Shown here piece by piece: positions 51,033 to 59,394 of a stretch of DNA of 64,000 nt; position 1 is the first letter of the stretch; the number at the start of each line of letters is the position of its first letter. Both the position numbers and the translations under genes were made by a program. Source of the DNA: Chitinophaga sancti (lineage in GTDB: Bacteria; Bacteroidota; Bacteroidia; Chitinophagales; Chitinophagaceae); NCBI RefSeq assembly GCF_034424315.1, contig NZ_CP139972.1, positions 2,108,001-2,172,000 of the forward strand, read 5' to 3'. The notes under the pieces were generated by a model. The model had not been told where the DNA came from, searched no databases, and was given only the letters and a program-made list of their open reading frames with translations.

Positions 51033-54000
51033 TTATTCCTCCTTCCCCTCCTGCAAATCCATATCCTTATTCCTCCCCAGCTTCACCACAGGATTATGCT
51101 GGGTACCCGTTACATAAAACGGGATGCCCCAGATCCCCAAAGGCGGCAAACCTACCCGCCCTTTCAGGTTCAGGCGGCCATCCAGGCTTACTTGTCCTTC
51201 AAAACGCGGACGCATTCCCGCTATCCGCAGCTTCGTCCTTTCAATGGTAATAATATTGTTGGCTATAGAACTACGGATATTTACTTCTGACAGACCCGGA
51301 TCTTTCAGATCCTCTTTGCCCGTCTTATTGCTCACCGTATTTAATAACTTAAATCCTTTCAGTTTAATTTTCTTCAGCGTCAATACCCCCTCTCCTGTCA
51401 GCGATGGATAAGACACTTTCATATTCTCATACAGGCGGCCATTGATATGATACTCCAGGCCAACAATACCACTGGCACTTGATGCAGAGGTAGCCATATC
51501 ATGAAAAAGTTTGATTTCCTTATAAGCACGTTTGATGTCAAACTCCTTTGCACTGATCCTGAAATCGAACTGCGCACGCCTTGCACTCAGACTTGTATAC
51601 TGCGCATCCATGACCACCGGTGCATCTATGATATTAAAGCCGGTATTGCTCATATTCAGCGTACCATTCTCCACCCCAAGAGTGCCATGGAAACGATGCA
51701 GGTCTATCCCGTTATAATTGACCCTGTCTGCGGCAGCATTGACGGTAAGCCGCACATTAGCCGGGATGATCACCACACCGGGTGCTCCCGCTGCTGCATC
51801 GGCAGGATCACTGTTGCCCGTATAAGCCGCCAGTTCATCCACCTGTAAATAACGACTTTTCAGGTCCAGGGCACCTTGTAAATGCTGATCCTGCTGCGTC
51901 ATATAGCCGATCAGGTTATTGAGATACCCATCAATGTGCAGGTCTGATTTTCCATAGTGTACATCGAACTGATCGAACCACATCTTATCATCCGCAAAGC
52001 GGAAGACCCCGTTATTGATATGGAAAGGCAGGGGGAAGATGTTCGCCTTCACGGTTATATCCTTTACTGTCAGTGACCCCTTGTTATCCAGTTTCGCATA
52101 CTGGCCGGACATTGCATCGCTCTGTGTACCATGCAGTGACAGATCAGCTTTGATCATGCCATTTACATCATAGCCTTCCTTGCCCAGTACTTTATAGATC
52201 TTACCCAGATCAATGGAACCATTTGCACTGATATCGTAATGCGGATCGTTGAAATTATCTACAGCTGCTTTCAGGTGAAAAGGCTGCCCTTCAAATTCAA
52301 AAGCCACCGGTTTAATATCAAATCTCAGTGCATTGAAATTGCCCGTTGTATCTACCAGCACAGCATCCACATTGATCTTTTCTATCGGGTGCGGATAGTA
52401 CTTTGTTTTCACCGCACCATTGCTCATTTTCAGGGAAGCCGTGGTGACAGGGAACAATTTCTGTGCGGGTACCCATGGGCCTTTGCTGACTACATTTACC
52501 CTCACATCGCCATGCAGGTCTATGCCATCAACCGGGTAGAACTGCTTGATCTCCTCCATGTGCAGTAAACCCACCAGGTTCGCATCAATATTCGGTGCGA
52601 GTGCATTGTTGATCTGTATATTGCCTTTGATATAGTTCGTGAGTGCTTCTGCATTGATCCTGCTCACATCGAGGTGTACATTGGCATAACTGTTATCCCT
52701 GCTATAGGCTGCTACCACAAAACCAATGTTCTTAATCGGCTCTGATACATCTTCGAAGTGCAGTGATCCATTGCTGAAAGTAGATGTAAAATCAAAGGCC
52801 GGCACACTTACATTCGGTATATACCTGCCATCCGCTTTTAGTTTCGCCTGCAGGTGTCCTTTCAGTTTAAATTTATCGTAGCCAATTGCTTTCGTCCATT
52901 TCTCCATATCGATGTCCGCATCCATCCTGGCTTTTACCAGGGGTTTCGTCAGACTTGTAATATCAATATCCGCATCCAGGTGCCCTTTGTCCAGCTGGAA
53001 CGACAGTGAATCCAGGTTAATGGTCAAACGATCCGGGTTTAGCTGCGGTAAACGGGTGATGAAGTCCAGTCTTAATTTTTCAATCTTGCTGGATGCACCT
53101 GAACTTGAAATCTCCCCATCTCTTACCTTAATTTTAAAAGTAAAATCGGGCATCTTGTTCGCGTTCGCCACGTATTTACCTTTCAGTGAAGCAGATAATT
53201 CCGCATCTCCTTCAATGTCTGTATGCTCCATCCAGCTCAGGTACTTGGAAGGCAGCGCACTAAACAGGGCTTCCAGGGTAGATGCCCCGGAGCTCAGCAG
53301 GAAGTCCATCTCATATCCATTCCGCAAAAAACTGAATTCACCTTTGAATTGTACGGGCAACTGGTTAATCTTCAGGTCATTCTTTTCGAACACAAGGTCG
53401 AGTGACTTCGTATTGATCCGGGTAATCAGGTCACCTTTTAGTTTCTTGGATTGGATATAAGGAATGCCTCCATAAGAGAGGTCAAATGAATTGATACCAA
53501 TCCTGGAGTAGAGATCAAATTTGTTAGATTTCAGGTTACCCTTTCCTTTATAATTTACGTCATTGGCCTTGATATTCAGGGCCAGGGAACGGTCATTGTA
53601 AATGATACGGCAATGTTCCAGCTGGATCCTGTCTATGTTCAGGGATGCACCGCTGGTATCTTCCTTCGACGCTTTGGCAGGCGCAGTAGATTCATAGATA
53701 TTGTAATTGGGCCGGCCATCCGTATCCACCTGCACATGTACATTCCCTTTAGTCAGGTAGATCTCATTGATCTGAATGGTTTTAGAAAAGATAGTAGATA
53801 AGTCTACCCCCAGCGAAACTTCGGATGCCACTACCAGTGTATCCTGTTCAAAAGGTGCAGACCCTTTCAGACTAAAATCATAGAGGGTGAGTGTCAAAGA
53901 TGGAAAATGGTTAAAGAAGGATAGCCTGGCCTTCGAAAAATTCATTTCGCTGGTGATGCTATTATTGGCCCAGGTCTTAATCTTGTTTGAAACAGCCTTT

Positions 54001-54107
54001 GGAAAAAGAAAAGGCAGGATAAATAGCAATACTAATACTCCTCCGAAAGACAAAGAAATAACTTTCAATGCTTTCCAGGAAGACTTCTTGAAACTAGCAC
54101 TTAGCAT
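51033..54107 (-). CDS. AsmA-like inner-membrane protein
   Basis: A 1024-residue protein of the AsmA / TamB-related lipid-transfer superfamily. One membrane helix lies at about 17-38 (VISLSFGGVLVLLFILPFLF). The AsmA N-terminal domain follows (ISSEM-type segment reading NNSITSEMNFSKARLSFF, then FPSLTLTLYDFSLKG, then INEIYLTKGNVHVQVD). A long beta-rich periplasmic body and a C-terminal AsmA_2-like region (GEGVLTLKKIKLKGF) complete it. Such proteins form hydrophobic grooves that move phospholipid toward the outer membrane. Monocistronic, with a strong terminator. The role is inferred from the family. Confidence 0.9.
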   Translation of the reverse strand: MLSASFKKSSWKALKVISLSFGGVLVLLFILPFLFPKAVSNKIKTWANNSITSEMNFSKARLSFFNHFPSLTLTLYDFSLKGSAPFEQDTLVVASEVSLGVDLSTIFSKTIQINEIYLTKGNVHVQVDTDGRPNYNIYESTAPAKASKEDTSGASLNIDRIQLEHCRIIYNDRSLALNIKANDVNYKGKGNLKSNKFDLYSRIGINSFDLSYGGIPYIQSKKLKGDLITRINTKSLDLVFEKNDLKINQLPVQFKGEFSFLRNGYEMDFLLSSGASTLEALFSALPSKYLSWMEHTDIEGDAELSASLKGKYVANANKMPDFTFKIKVRDGEISSSGASSKIEKLRLDFITRLPQLNPDRLTINLDSLSFQLDKGHLDADIDITSLTKPLVKARMDADIDMEKWTKAIGYDKFKLKGHLQAKLKADGRYIPNVSVPAFDFTSTFSNGSLHFEDVSEPIKNIGFVVAAYSRDNSYANVHLDVSRINAEALTNYIKGNIQINNALAPNIDANLVGLLHMEEIKQFYPVDGIDLHGDVRVNVVSKGPWVPAQKLFPVTTASLKMSNGAVKTKYYPHPIEKINVDAVLVDTTGNFNALRFDIKPVAFEFEGQPFHLKAAVDNFNDPHYDISANGSIDLGKIYKVLGKEGYDVNGMIKADLSLHGTQSDAMSGQYAKLDNKGSLTVKDITVKANIFPLPFHINNGVFRFADDKMWFDQFDVHYGKSDLHIDGYLNNLIGYMTQQDQHLQGALDLKSRYLQVDELAAYTGNSDPADAAAGAPGVVIIPANVRLTVNAAADRVNYNGIDLHRFHGTLGVENGTLNMSNTGFNIIDAPVVMDAQYTSLSARRAQFDFRISAKEFDIKRAYKEIKLFHDMATSASSASGIVGLEYHINGRLYENMKVSYPSLTGEGVLTLKKIKLKGFKLLNTVSNKTGKEDLKDPGLSEVNIRSSIANNIITIERTKLRIAGMRPRFEGQVSLDGRLNLKGRVGLPPLGIWGIPFYVTGTQHNPVVKLGRNKDMDLQEGKEE

Positions 54108-54203
54108 AAAAAGGTATAGGAGCGTTAATTAGGTTTCCGCTTGCGGGCGCAAAGATAGAACTTCTCCAACCTGTTTTTCAAATAATTTTATCACTCCCTG
54201 TTT

Positions 54204-55043
54204 TCAGGTAAAAATTTCCTGGAATGCCTTCATATTAGGCATGGCAGCGCTTTTATCAAGGACTGCAAAAACGACTGATTTAAAGCATTTACTGTACTTT
54301 CCTTCTCCTAATAAGTAAGATCCGAAGTAGCGTGCGATATCCGTTGGGTCATTCCTGAATACCCCACATCCCCAGGCACCTAATAAGAGGTGTTCGATAT
54401 TATGATGCGCAAATACACCCAGTACCCTGTCCATTCTGCGCAGCATCACATCTTCCGCCTGTGCTTTTTCGTGCGGACGATTATTCATGATCGCGCCAAT
54501 GTTTACAGCAGGACTGGTGATGAACGAGACGGGATAAGGGTCGGCCAGCAGTTCGCCATTATCATTGCGGAATACTGCTACATCCGGGCTCCAGATCATG
54601 TGATCTGAATACAACAGCGTAGGTCTGGCCCTGTTATACTCATACATCGCAAAGTGTTTTGAGAGCGTTGCGTACAATGCTGAAGACATGGCCAGGCTTT
54701 CTTCCTGCGCTACGGCGCCTCCCAGGAAGCCTCCCCCGGGGTTCTTGGCGGAGGCGAAGTTGAGGCAGCCGATCTTTTTTTGCTGGCGGATCATGGTAGC
54801 AGCAGCTTCCAATACCGGCGTGTTAATGACTTCGAAAGTAGTTGCTTCATTGGCTGAAGCAGCCTTTTGGGCTACTTCAGGCATGAAGGTACTGAAATCG
54901 TCAGGGGTGTACAATTTGCAATCTTCGAGTGTAGTGGCAATGGATACTTTAATGTTGACAACCTCTTCTTTCACACGATAATAGCCCTGTTCAATAATCT
55001 GCAGGGTCTCCTGGGCCTTCTCGGCCCGCGTTGTTTTTTTCAT
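54204..55043 (-). CDS. Bacterial-type poly(ADP-ribose) glycohydrolase (TIGR02452/DUF2263)
   Basis: A 279-residue macrodomain enzyme. The PARG signature is complete: GGG at 103-105, seven residues, then QEE at 113-115 with the catalytic glutamates. Upstream LNFASAKNPGG and downstream LLLGAWGCGVFRNDP are the other macrodomain loops. The family removes ADP-ribose chains from proteins. No ADP-ribosyltransferase is visible nearby. The ATG at 55043 is preferred, since it overlaps the TAA of the acyltransferase (TAATG), giving translational coupling. A start nine codons upstream is possible. Confidence 0.9.
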   Translation of the reverse strand: MKKTTRAEKAQETLQIIEQGYYRVKEEVVNIKVSIATTLEDCKLYTPDDFSTFMPEVAQKAASANEATTFEVINTPVLEAAATMIRQQKKIGCLNFASAKNPGGGFLGGAVAQEESLAMSSALYATLSKHFAMYEYNRARPTLLYSDHMIWSPDVAVFRNDNGELLADPYPVSFITSPAVNIGAIMNNRPHEKAQAEDVMLRRMDRVLGVFAHHNIEHLLLGAWGCGVFRNDPTDIARYFGSYLLGEGKYSKCFKSVVFAVLDKSAAMPNMKAFQEIFT

Positions 55044-56161
55044 TATGTAAGGGATTTCTTTTTCAGCCATGCCCGTATGGGTTCGTCATACAGCTTAAGA
55101 CTGGCATAACCCACAAGAACGGATACGGCAAAGGTGAGCAGTCCATAGCCAATGGCCTGAGACAGCGAAGCCCCCCTGTTGTCGTAAGCCCATCCTGTGT
55201 AAATGTAAATAAATGGGTAATGGGTGATGTATATTGGGTATGAGATGTCACCCAGGAATTTGCAGATCTTATTTTCTTTGATGCTGTGGGTCTGCCCACC
55301 GGCACCGAGGTAAACAATCAGGGGGAATACAAAAATGATCGCCAACGCTTCGTATAAACCATTGGCCCATAAATGATCAGCACCACCTATTCTTGGCATA
55401 AACAAAACGACTGCGAGTAAGAGACTTGCCCACAGGAATGCGTTTTTAATATGAACAGGTTTCGTTACTCTCGCCAGTAATAAACCACCAAAGAAAGGGA
55501 ACATCATCCTGATAAAACCGATCTTGATCTGCTCAGGTGTGAGTGACCAGCCACCAATAATATCACCTGATGCACTGGTAATGGTGTAATGCATCAACGC
55601 AGCGGCAGACAGCACCACCAATGCCGTGAGCAGGCCTTTTGAAAACCTGCGGATGCCCAACCCGTATAGAATGTTAGCGATGTACTCGTAGAACAAAGAC
55701 CAGCCCGGTCCATCCAGCGGATGTAATTCCTGCCAGCCCCTGATGTCCATAGATACAGGAATGGGCAGCAGGGTAAACCCTACCAGCATGGTAAGCAGCA
55801 CTTTCCATAATTCAACGTTATGAATGTTTGGAAATAAAGCCGGCGAATCGCTGAAATAAAAACAAGCGGCACCAATGATCATACCCATGATCACCATAGG
55901 CTGCAGTCTTTCGAGACGGCGACGGAAAAAATTGCCGATCGACATCTTTTGCCAGCGATCATCATAGGCATACGAAATTACATACCCCGATAGCAGGAAG
56001 AAAAAGTCTACCGCCAGGTATCCATGGTTAATAATCTGCGTGAGATGACTAGTGGCATGGGCTTCAAAAATGTGAAAGGTGACTACGATTAAAGCGGCTA
56101 CACCTCTTAAACCATCCAGGATCTGATAGTGTGGCTTGGACGGGAGTACATTTGCATTCAT
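55043..56161 (-). CDS. Acyltransferase 3 family protein (OafA-like)
   Basis: A 372-residue integral membrane acyltransferase with about ten helices. Family motifs: QILDGLRGVAALIVVTFHIF with the catalytic-type His, AVDFFFLLSGYVISYAYDDRW, FFRRRLERLQP and ISYPIYITHYPFIYIY. Members O-acetylate sugars of envelope polysaccharides. It is coupled to the PARG gene downstream by a one-base stop/start overlap. It faces a close paralogue across a 186-bp intergenic region. Confidence 0.92.
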   Translation of the reverse strand: MNANVLPSKPHYQILDGLRGVAALIVVTFHIFEAHATSHLTQIINHGYLAVDFFFLLSGYVISYAYDDRWQKMSIGNFFRRRLERLQPMVIMGMIIGAACFYFSDSPALFPNIHNVELWKVLLTMLVGFTLLPIPVSMDIRGWQELHPLDGPGWSLFYEYIANILYGLGIRRFSKGLLTALVVLSAAALMHYTITSASGDIIGGWSLTPEQIKIGFIRMMFPFFGGLLLARVTKPVHIKNAFLWASLLLAVVLFMPRIGGADHLWANGLYEALAIIFVFPLIVYLGAGGQTHSIKENKICKFLGDISYPIYITHYPFIYIYTGWAYDNRGASLSQAIGYGLLTFAVSVLVGYASLKLYDEPIRAWLKKKSLT

Positions 56162-56347
56162 AACGGATATAAAATAAAACTGCTGGTAAGGTAATAAAAA
56201 TATAGTGCTTTGCAGCCCCTAATTCTAATAGTTTGTATTTTATCCGGATTTGGGTTAATCAATATTCTGAACATAATTATTTGAGCATCAACGACAATAT
56301 ATTGCAAATATATAATTTGTATTTATAATTCCTGATGACTATTTTAG

Positions 56348-57424
56348 ATGGCTATGAGTGGAGACGTACTGAAATCAAAACAGCACTATGAAATTTTAGA
56401 CGGTTTAAGAGGCGTGGCCGCTTTTGCGGTAGTGACCTTTCACTTTATGGAAATCGTCATTTCAGATTATAGCAGGAACTTCATCGGGCATGGGTTCCTG
56501 GCTGTAGACTTCTTCTTTTGCCTGAGTGGATTTGTAATTGCATATGCCTATGATAGTCGTATAGGCAGCATGGGGCTGAAACAGTTCTTTATATCCAGGC
56601 TGATACGTTTACATCCTTTAGTAGTGCTGGGTACGGTATTGGGATTGATCGGGTTTCTCTGGGATCCCTTCACGCCAACGCCGGCAGGCTATGGTGTTGG
56701 TAAGATCACATTGCTCTTTTTAACGGGGATACTGATGATCCCTTACCCGGTGGTAGCAGAGCGCTGGCTAAACAATTTTAACCTGAATGCGCCCTCCTGG
56801 TCATTGTTCTGGGAGTATGTGGCAAATATCGTGTATGGGCTGCTGTTGTGGAAACTTCCCAGGCGGGTACTCTTAGTATTGCTTTGCATAGCGGCAGCTG
56901 GTTTGGTTTATGTAGGCTATACTGCGGGCAACATGATGGGGGGCTGGAGTGGTGGTACTTTCTGGCAGGGCGGTGCAAGGATTTCTTATGGTTTCCTGGC
57001 GGGTATGCTGGTGTACAGGTATCATATTATTATCAGCAATAAACTGGGTTTCATAGGGCTTTCCGTGTTGTTGCTGGCCGCCCTGATGATGCCACATTTT
57101 AAATATAACTGGCTCGCAGAAACCGGGGTGGTAATGCTGTATTTTCCCTTGCTGGTGGCATTGGGTGCCGGCGCGGGTCTGCATTCAGCCGTACAGGGCT
57201 TATGTAATTTCCTGGGCAAACTCTCCTACCCTTTATATATGACACACTATATGGTGATGTTTGTGTTCTCGGGTTACCTGCTGAAGTATAAACCAGATAA
57301 CGCGCAGATCACATGGATAGTCATCATTGGATTAATCCTGCTGGTTGGCTTTGCATGGCTGGTGATGGTGTTGTTTGATACCCCCGTAAGGAAATACTTA
57401 ACTAGTCTACGAGGCAATTCGTAG
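56348..57424 (+). CDS. Acyltransferase 3 family protein, paralogue of the divergent gene
   Basis: A 358-residue membrane acyltransferase. It shares the plan of its divergent neighbour almost line for line: EILDGLRGVAAFAVVTFHFM, AVDFFFCLSGFVIAYAYDSR, FFISRLIRLHPLVVLGTVLG, APSWSLFWEYVANIVYGL and LSYPLYMTHYMVMF. The two probably arose by an inverted duplication. The substrate is likely an envelope glycan. The ATG at 56354 is an alternative start. A decayed serine hydrolase follows 10 bp downstream. Confidence 0.92.
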   Translation: MAMSGDVLKSKQHYEILDGLRGVAAFAVVTFHFMEIVISDYSRNFIGHGFLAVDFFFCLSGFVIAYAYDSRIGSMGLKQFFISRLIRLHPLVVLGTVLGLIGFLWDPFTPTPAGYGVGKITLLFLTGILMIPYPVVAERWLNNFNLNAPSWSLFWEYVANIVYGLLLWKLPRRVLLVLLCIAAAGLVYVGYTAGNMMGGWSGGTFWQGGARISYGFLAGMLVYRYHIIISNKLGFIGLSVLLLAALMMPHFKYNWLAETGVVMLYFPLLVALGAGAGLHSAVQGLCNFLGKLSYPLYMTHYMVMFVFSGYLLKYKPDNAQITWIVIIGLILLVGFAWLVMVLFDTPVRKYLTSLRGNS

Positions 57425-57434
57425 ATTAGTTATT

Positions 57435-57926
57435 ATGAAAGCTATATCATTGTTTTTCCTGTGCTTGTTGGTACATGTATCCCTTATAGCCCAGTTAGAT
57501 ACCACGTTTTTTTATGGTAGTTTGCTGGCTGCCCGTTCCGGCAAGGTTGTATGTTAGCAGCAGCATGGCTGGGCCAATATAGCAGCTCGTATTCCCAATA
57601 GCGAATCGACCAATTTTGAGCCGGCTTCTTTATCAAAAGTGTTCCGTCATGCACCTGGTCGAAAAGTCCTATACCAGGCCGGATGATCCTATAAATAAGT
57701 ATTTGAAAGAGGTTCCCTATACCGGGATTAAGATCCGGCATTTAGTCTCACATACGGGTGATTTACCTGATTTTGAAATATTTGACAAGGCCTACCTGGC
57801 CGCGTGTTTACGAAGGAAGGGATTGCCATTGTTAAAAATGGCGATCCCAAAACAGCAAGAGCGTTTTATCAAAAATCCCTGCTATTGAATCCTGCAAATA
57901 AAGAAGCAGTGGATCGCCTAAAATGA
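57435..57926 (+). pseudogene. Decayed serine hydrolase (beta-lactamase / class C-like)
   Basis: Three pieces in three frames. The first begins at ATG 57435 with a signal peptide, meets a TAG after GKVVC, then continues in the same frame with QQHGWANIAARIPNSESTNF and the SxxK motif (PASLSKVF). A frameshift near 57640 leads to MHLVEKSYTRPDDPINKYLK, then IKIRHLVSHTGDLPDFEIF. A large deletion then removes the rest of the catalytic domain. A third frame gives the TPR-like tail (ARAFYQKSLLLNPANKEAVD) ending at TGA 57926. The gene cannot make an active enzyme. Its 3' end overlaps the neighbouring gene on the other strand by 9 bp. Confidence 0.85.
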
Positions 57927-59390
57927 ATAAGCATAATTCATCGTTCCAGTCCATTCCGTAAGCCTGTCTTTATGCAGGTAAAGCAGCGAGCCCCCCAGGT
58001 TATGCTTTCTCCCTCTCGGCGTAAAGCCCAGCGTCAATCCTGTATTGAAAAGCCTGGATTGAACCTGCGCCACCTTCGTAATATTATAAGTGCTCAGTAA
58101 AACGGCTTTGCAGGTCTTCTTAAAAAACTGTTTGCTGATATTGATATTAGGTCCAAAGAATTCAGTATTGAGCCCCGTGGAAGTATTATAATAATAATTG
58201 AAAGCGGTGCTCAACGAAAGATCCAGCTTCGTAAGCAAATGAGTATAACTGATATTGGCAGTAAAGAAACTGCTCAGCTGATCATTGGCATCGCGCTTAT
58301 CGCTGGCGTGCTGGAAAGACGTATTCAGTGTGATGGCACTACTTCTTATCTTATATAGCAACATGGTATTGTACGTTGTATTTACCTGGTAATAATCGAG
58401 TGTATCAAGCGGATTAGTAAAATATGGATCGGCTAAGGGGCGTACACGGGTAAATGTATTAAAATTGGAATACCCTGCATTCATCATCCAATGCTCATTG
58501 GGAGTAATGCTGGTGTTGATGCTGGCCACCCAGCGCCGGGTATCACTCATTTTTGCATGATCGAGATTATTGACCTGCATACCTGCATTACCTGTAACTG
58601 ACATTCTCCCTTTGAAGAGTTGCACAGCAGGCGCGATCGTGATATTCCGCATATCGTTGACGACAGCATAGGCACCCAGGGTATTGTAACCGGGTGCAAT
58701 TCGTTCATAGCGCAGTTGAAGCGCATAAGTATTGCCATTATAACCTACGCCTGCCTGTATTGCATCAAAGAATAGATCGTTTAATAAAGAGACAGAATAT
58801 TCGGCATCTGCAAAAATGCGTTTGCTGATGCGTTGTTTGATGGCAATTGCAGCCGTCTGGTTGTAATGAGCGGGATCCTTTGCCGCAAAGAGGGATATAC
58901 TATAGCTGTTACCATTATTTTCATACCCTAATTTTGTACCATATCCTTTCCTGTTTTCTGCTTTCAACAAGGTGCCATACATAGCCGCCATGCGCCATTT
59001 TCCGGGATTCAATTCCACTCCTGCCCCATTGAATACATGACCTGCAAGCGTGTAATTGGAGAACTGCATACTACTGCTGCCCAGGTATAATTTTGCCCAT
59101 TTATAAGATGGTGCGAAGCGGTACTGGTTGAAGGGCTGGGAATAGCTGCTTCCCTGGTTGCTATAGCTAAATGAAAATGGCAGACTATAACCAAACAGGT
59201 TCATGTTGACATTGCCATTCAGGTACCAGGCAAAGGGATCACGGCGCTGCGCTATGCCATAGGCTTTGTAGGCAGTCATACTGGCATTGATGCTGCCATT
59301 CATGGTAATTCCTTTTTTCAGGCCCAGCTGGTCAATGGCTTGAGCGGAGGCTTGTTGAACAAACAAGAGGGTGTAGATCAGGTATTTCAT
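57918..59390 (-). CDS. Outer-membrane beta-barrel protein of the TANFOR/FN3 cluster
   Basis: A 490-residue protein with a short signal peptide (ending ASAQA). It is almost entirely alternating strands rich in Tyr, Asn and Ser, such as LPFSFSYSNQGSSYS, WAKLYLGSSSMQF and YALQLRYERIAPGY, ending in an aromatic residue (NYAYSF). This is the pattern of an outer-membrane barrel. I know no function for the family. It is the last gene of a tight operon: 4 bp separate it from the FN3 gene. It may anchor or export the upstream proteins. Confidence 0.8.
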   Translation of the reverse strand: MKYLIYTLLFVQQASAQAIDQLGLKKGITMNGSINASMTAYKAYGIAQRRDPFAWYLNGNVNMNLFGYSLPFSFSYSNQGSSYSQPFNQYRFAPSYKWAKLYLGSSSMQFSNYTLAGHVFNGAGVELNPGKWRMAAMYGTLLKAENRKGYGTKLGYENNGNSYSISLFAAKDPAHYNQTAAIAIKQRISKRIFADAEYSVSLLNDLFFDAIQAGVGYNGNTYALQLRYERIAPGYNTLGAYAVVNDMRNITIAPAVQLFKGRMSVTGNAGMQVNNLDHAKMSDTRRWVASINTSITPNEHWMMNAGYSNFNTFTRVRPLADPYFTNPLDTLDYYQVNTTYNTMLLYKIRSSAITLNTSFQHASDKRDANDQLSSFFTANISYTHLLTKLDLSLSTAFNYYYNTSTGLNTEFFGPNINISKQFFKKTCKAVLLSTYNITKVAQVQSRLFNTGLTLGFTPRGRKHNLGGSLLYLHKDRLTEWTGTMNYAYSF

Positions 59391-59394
59391 AGTA

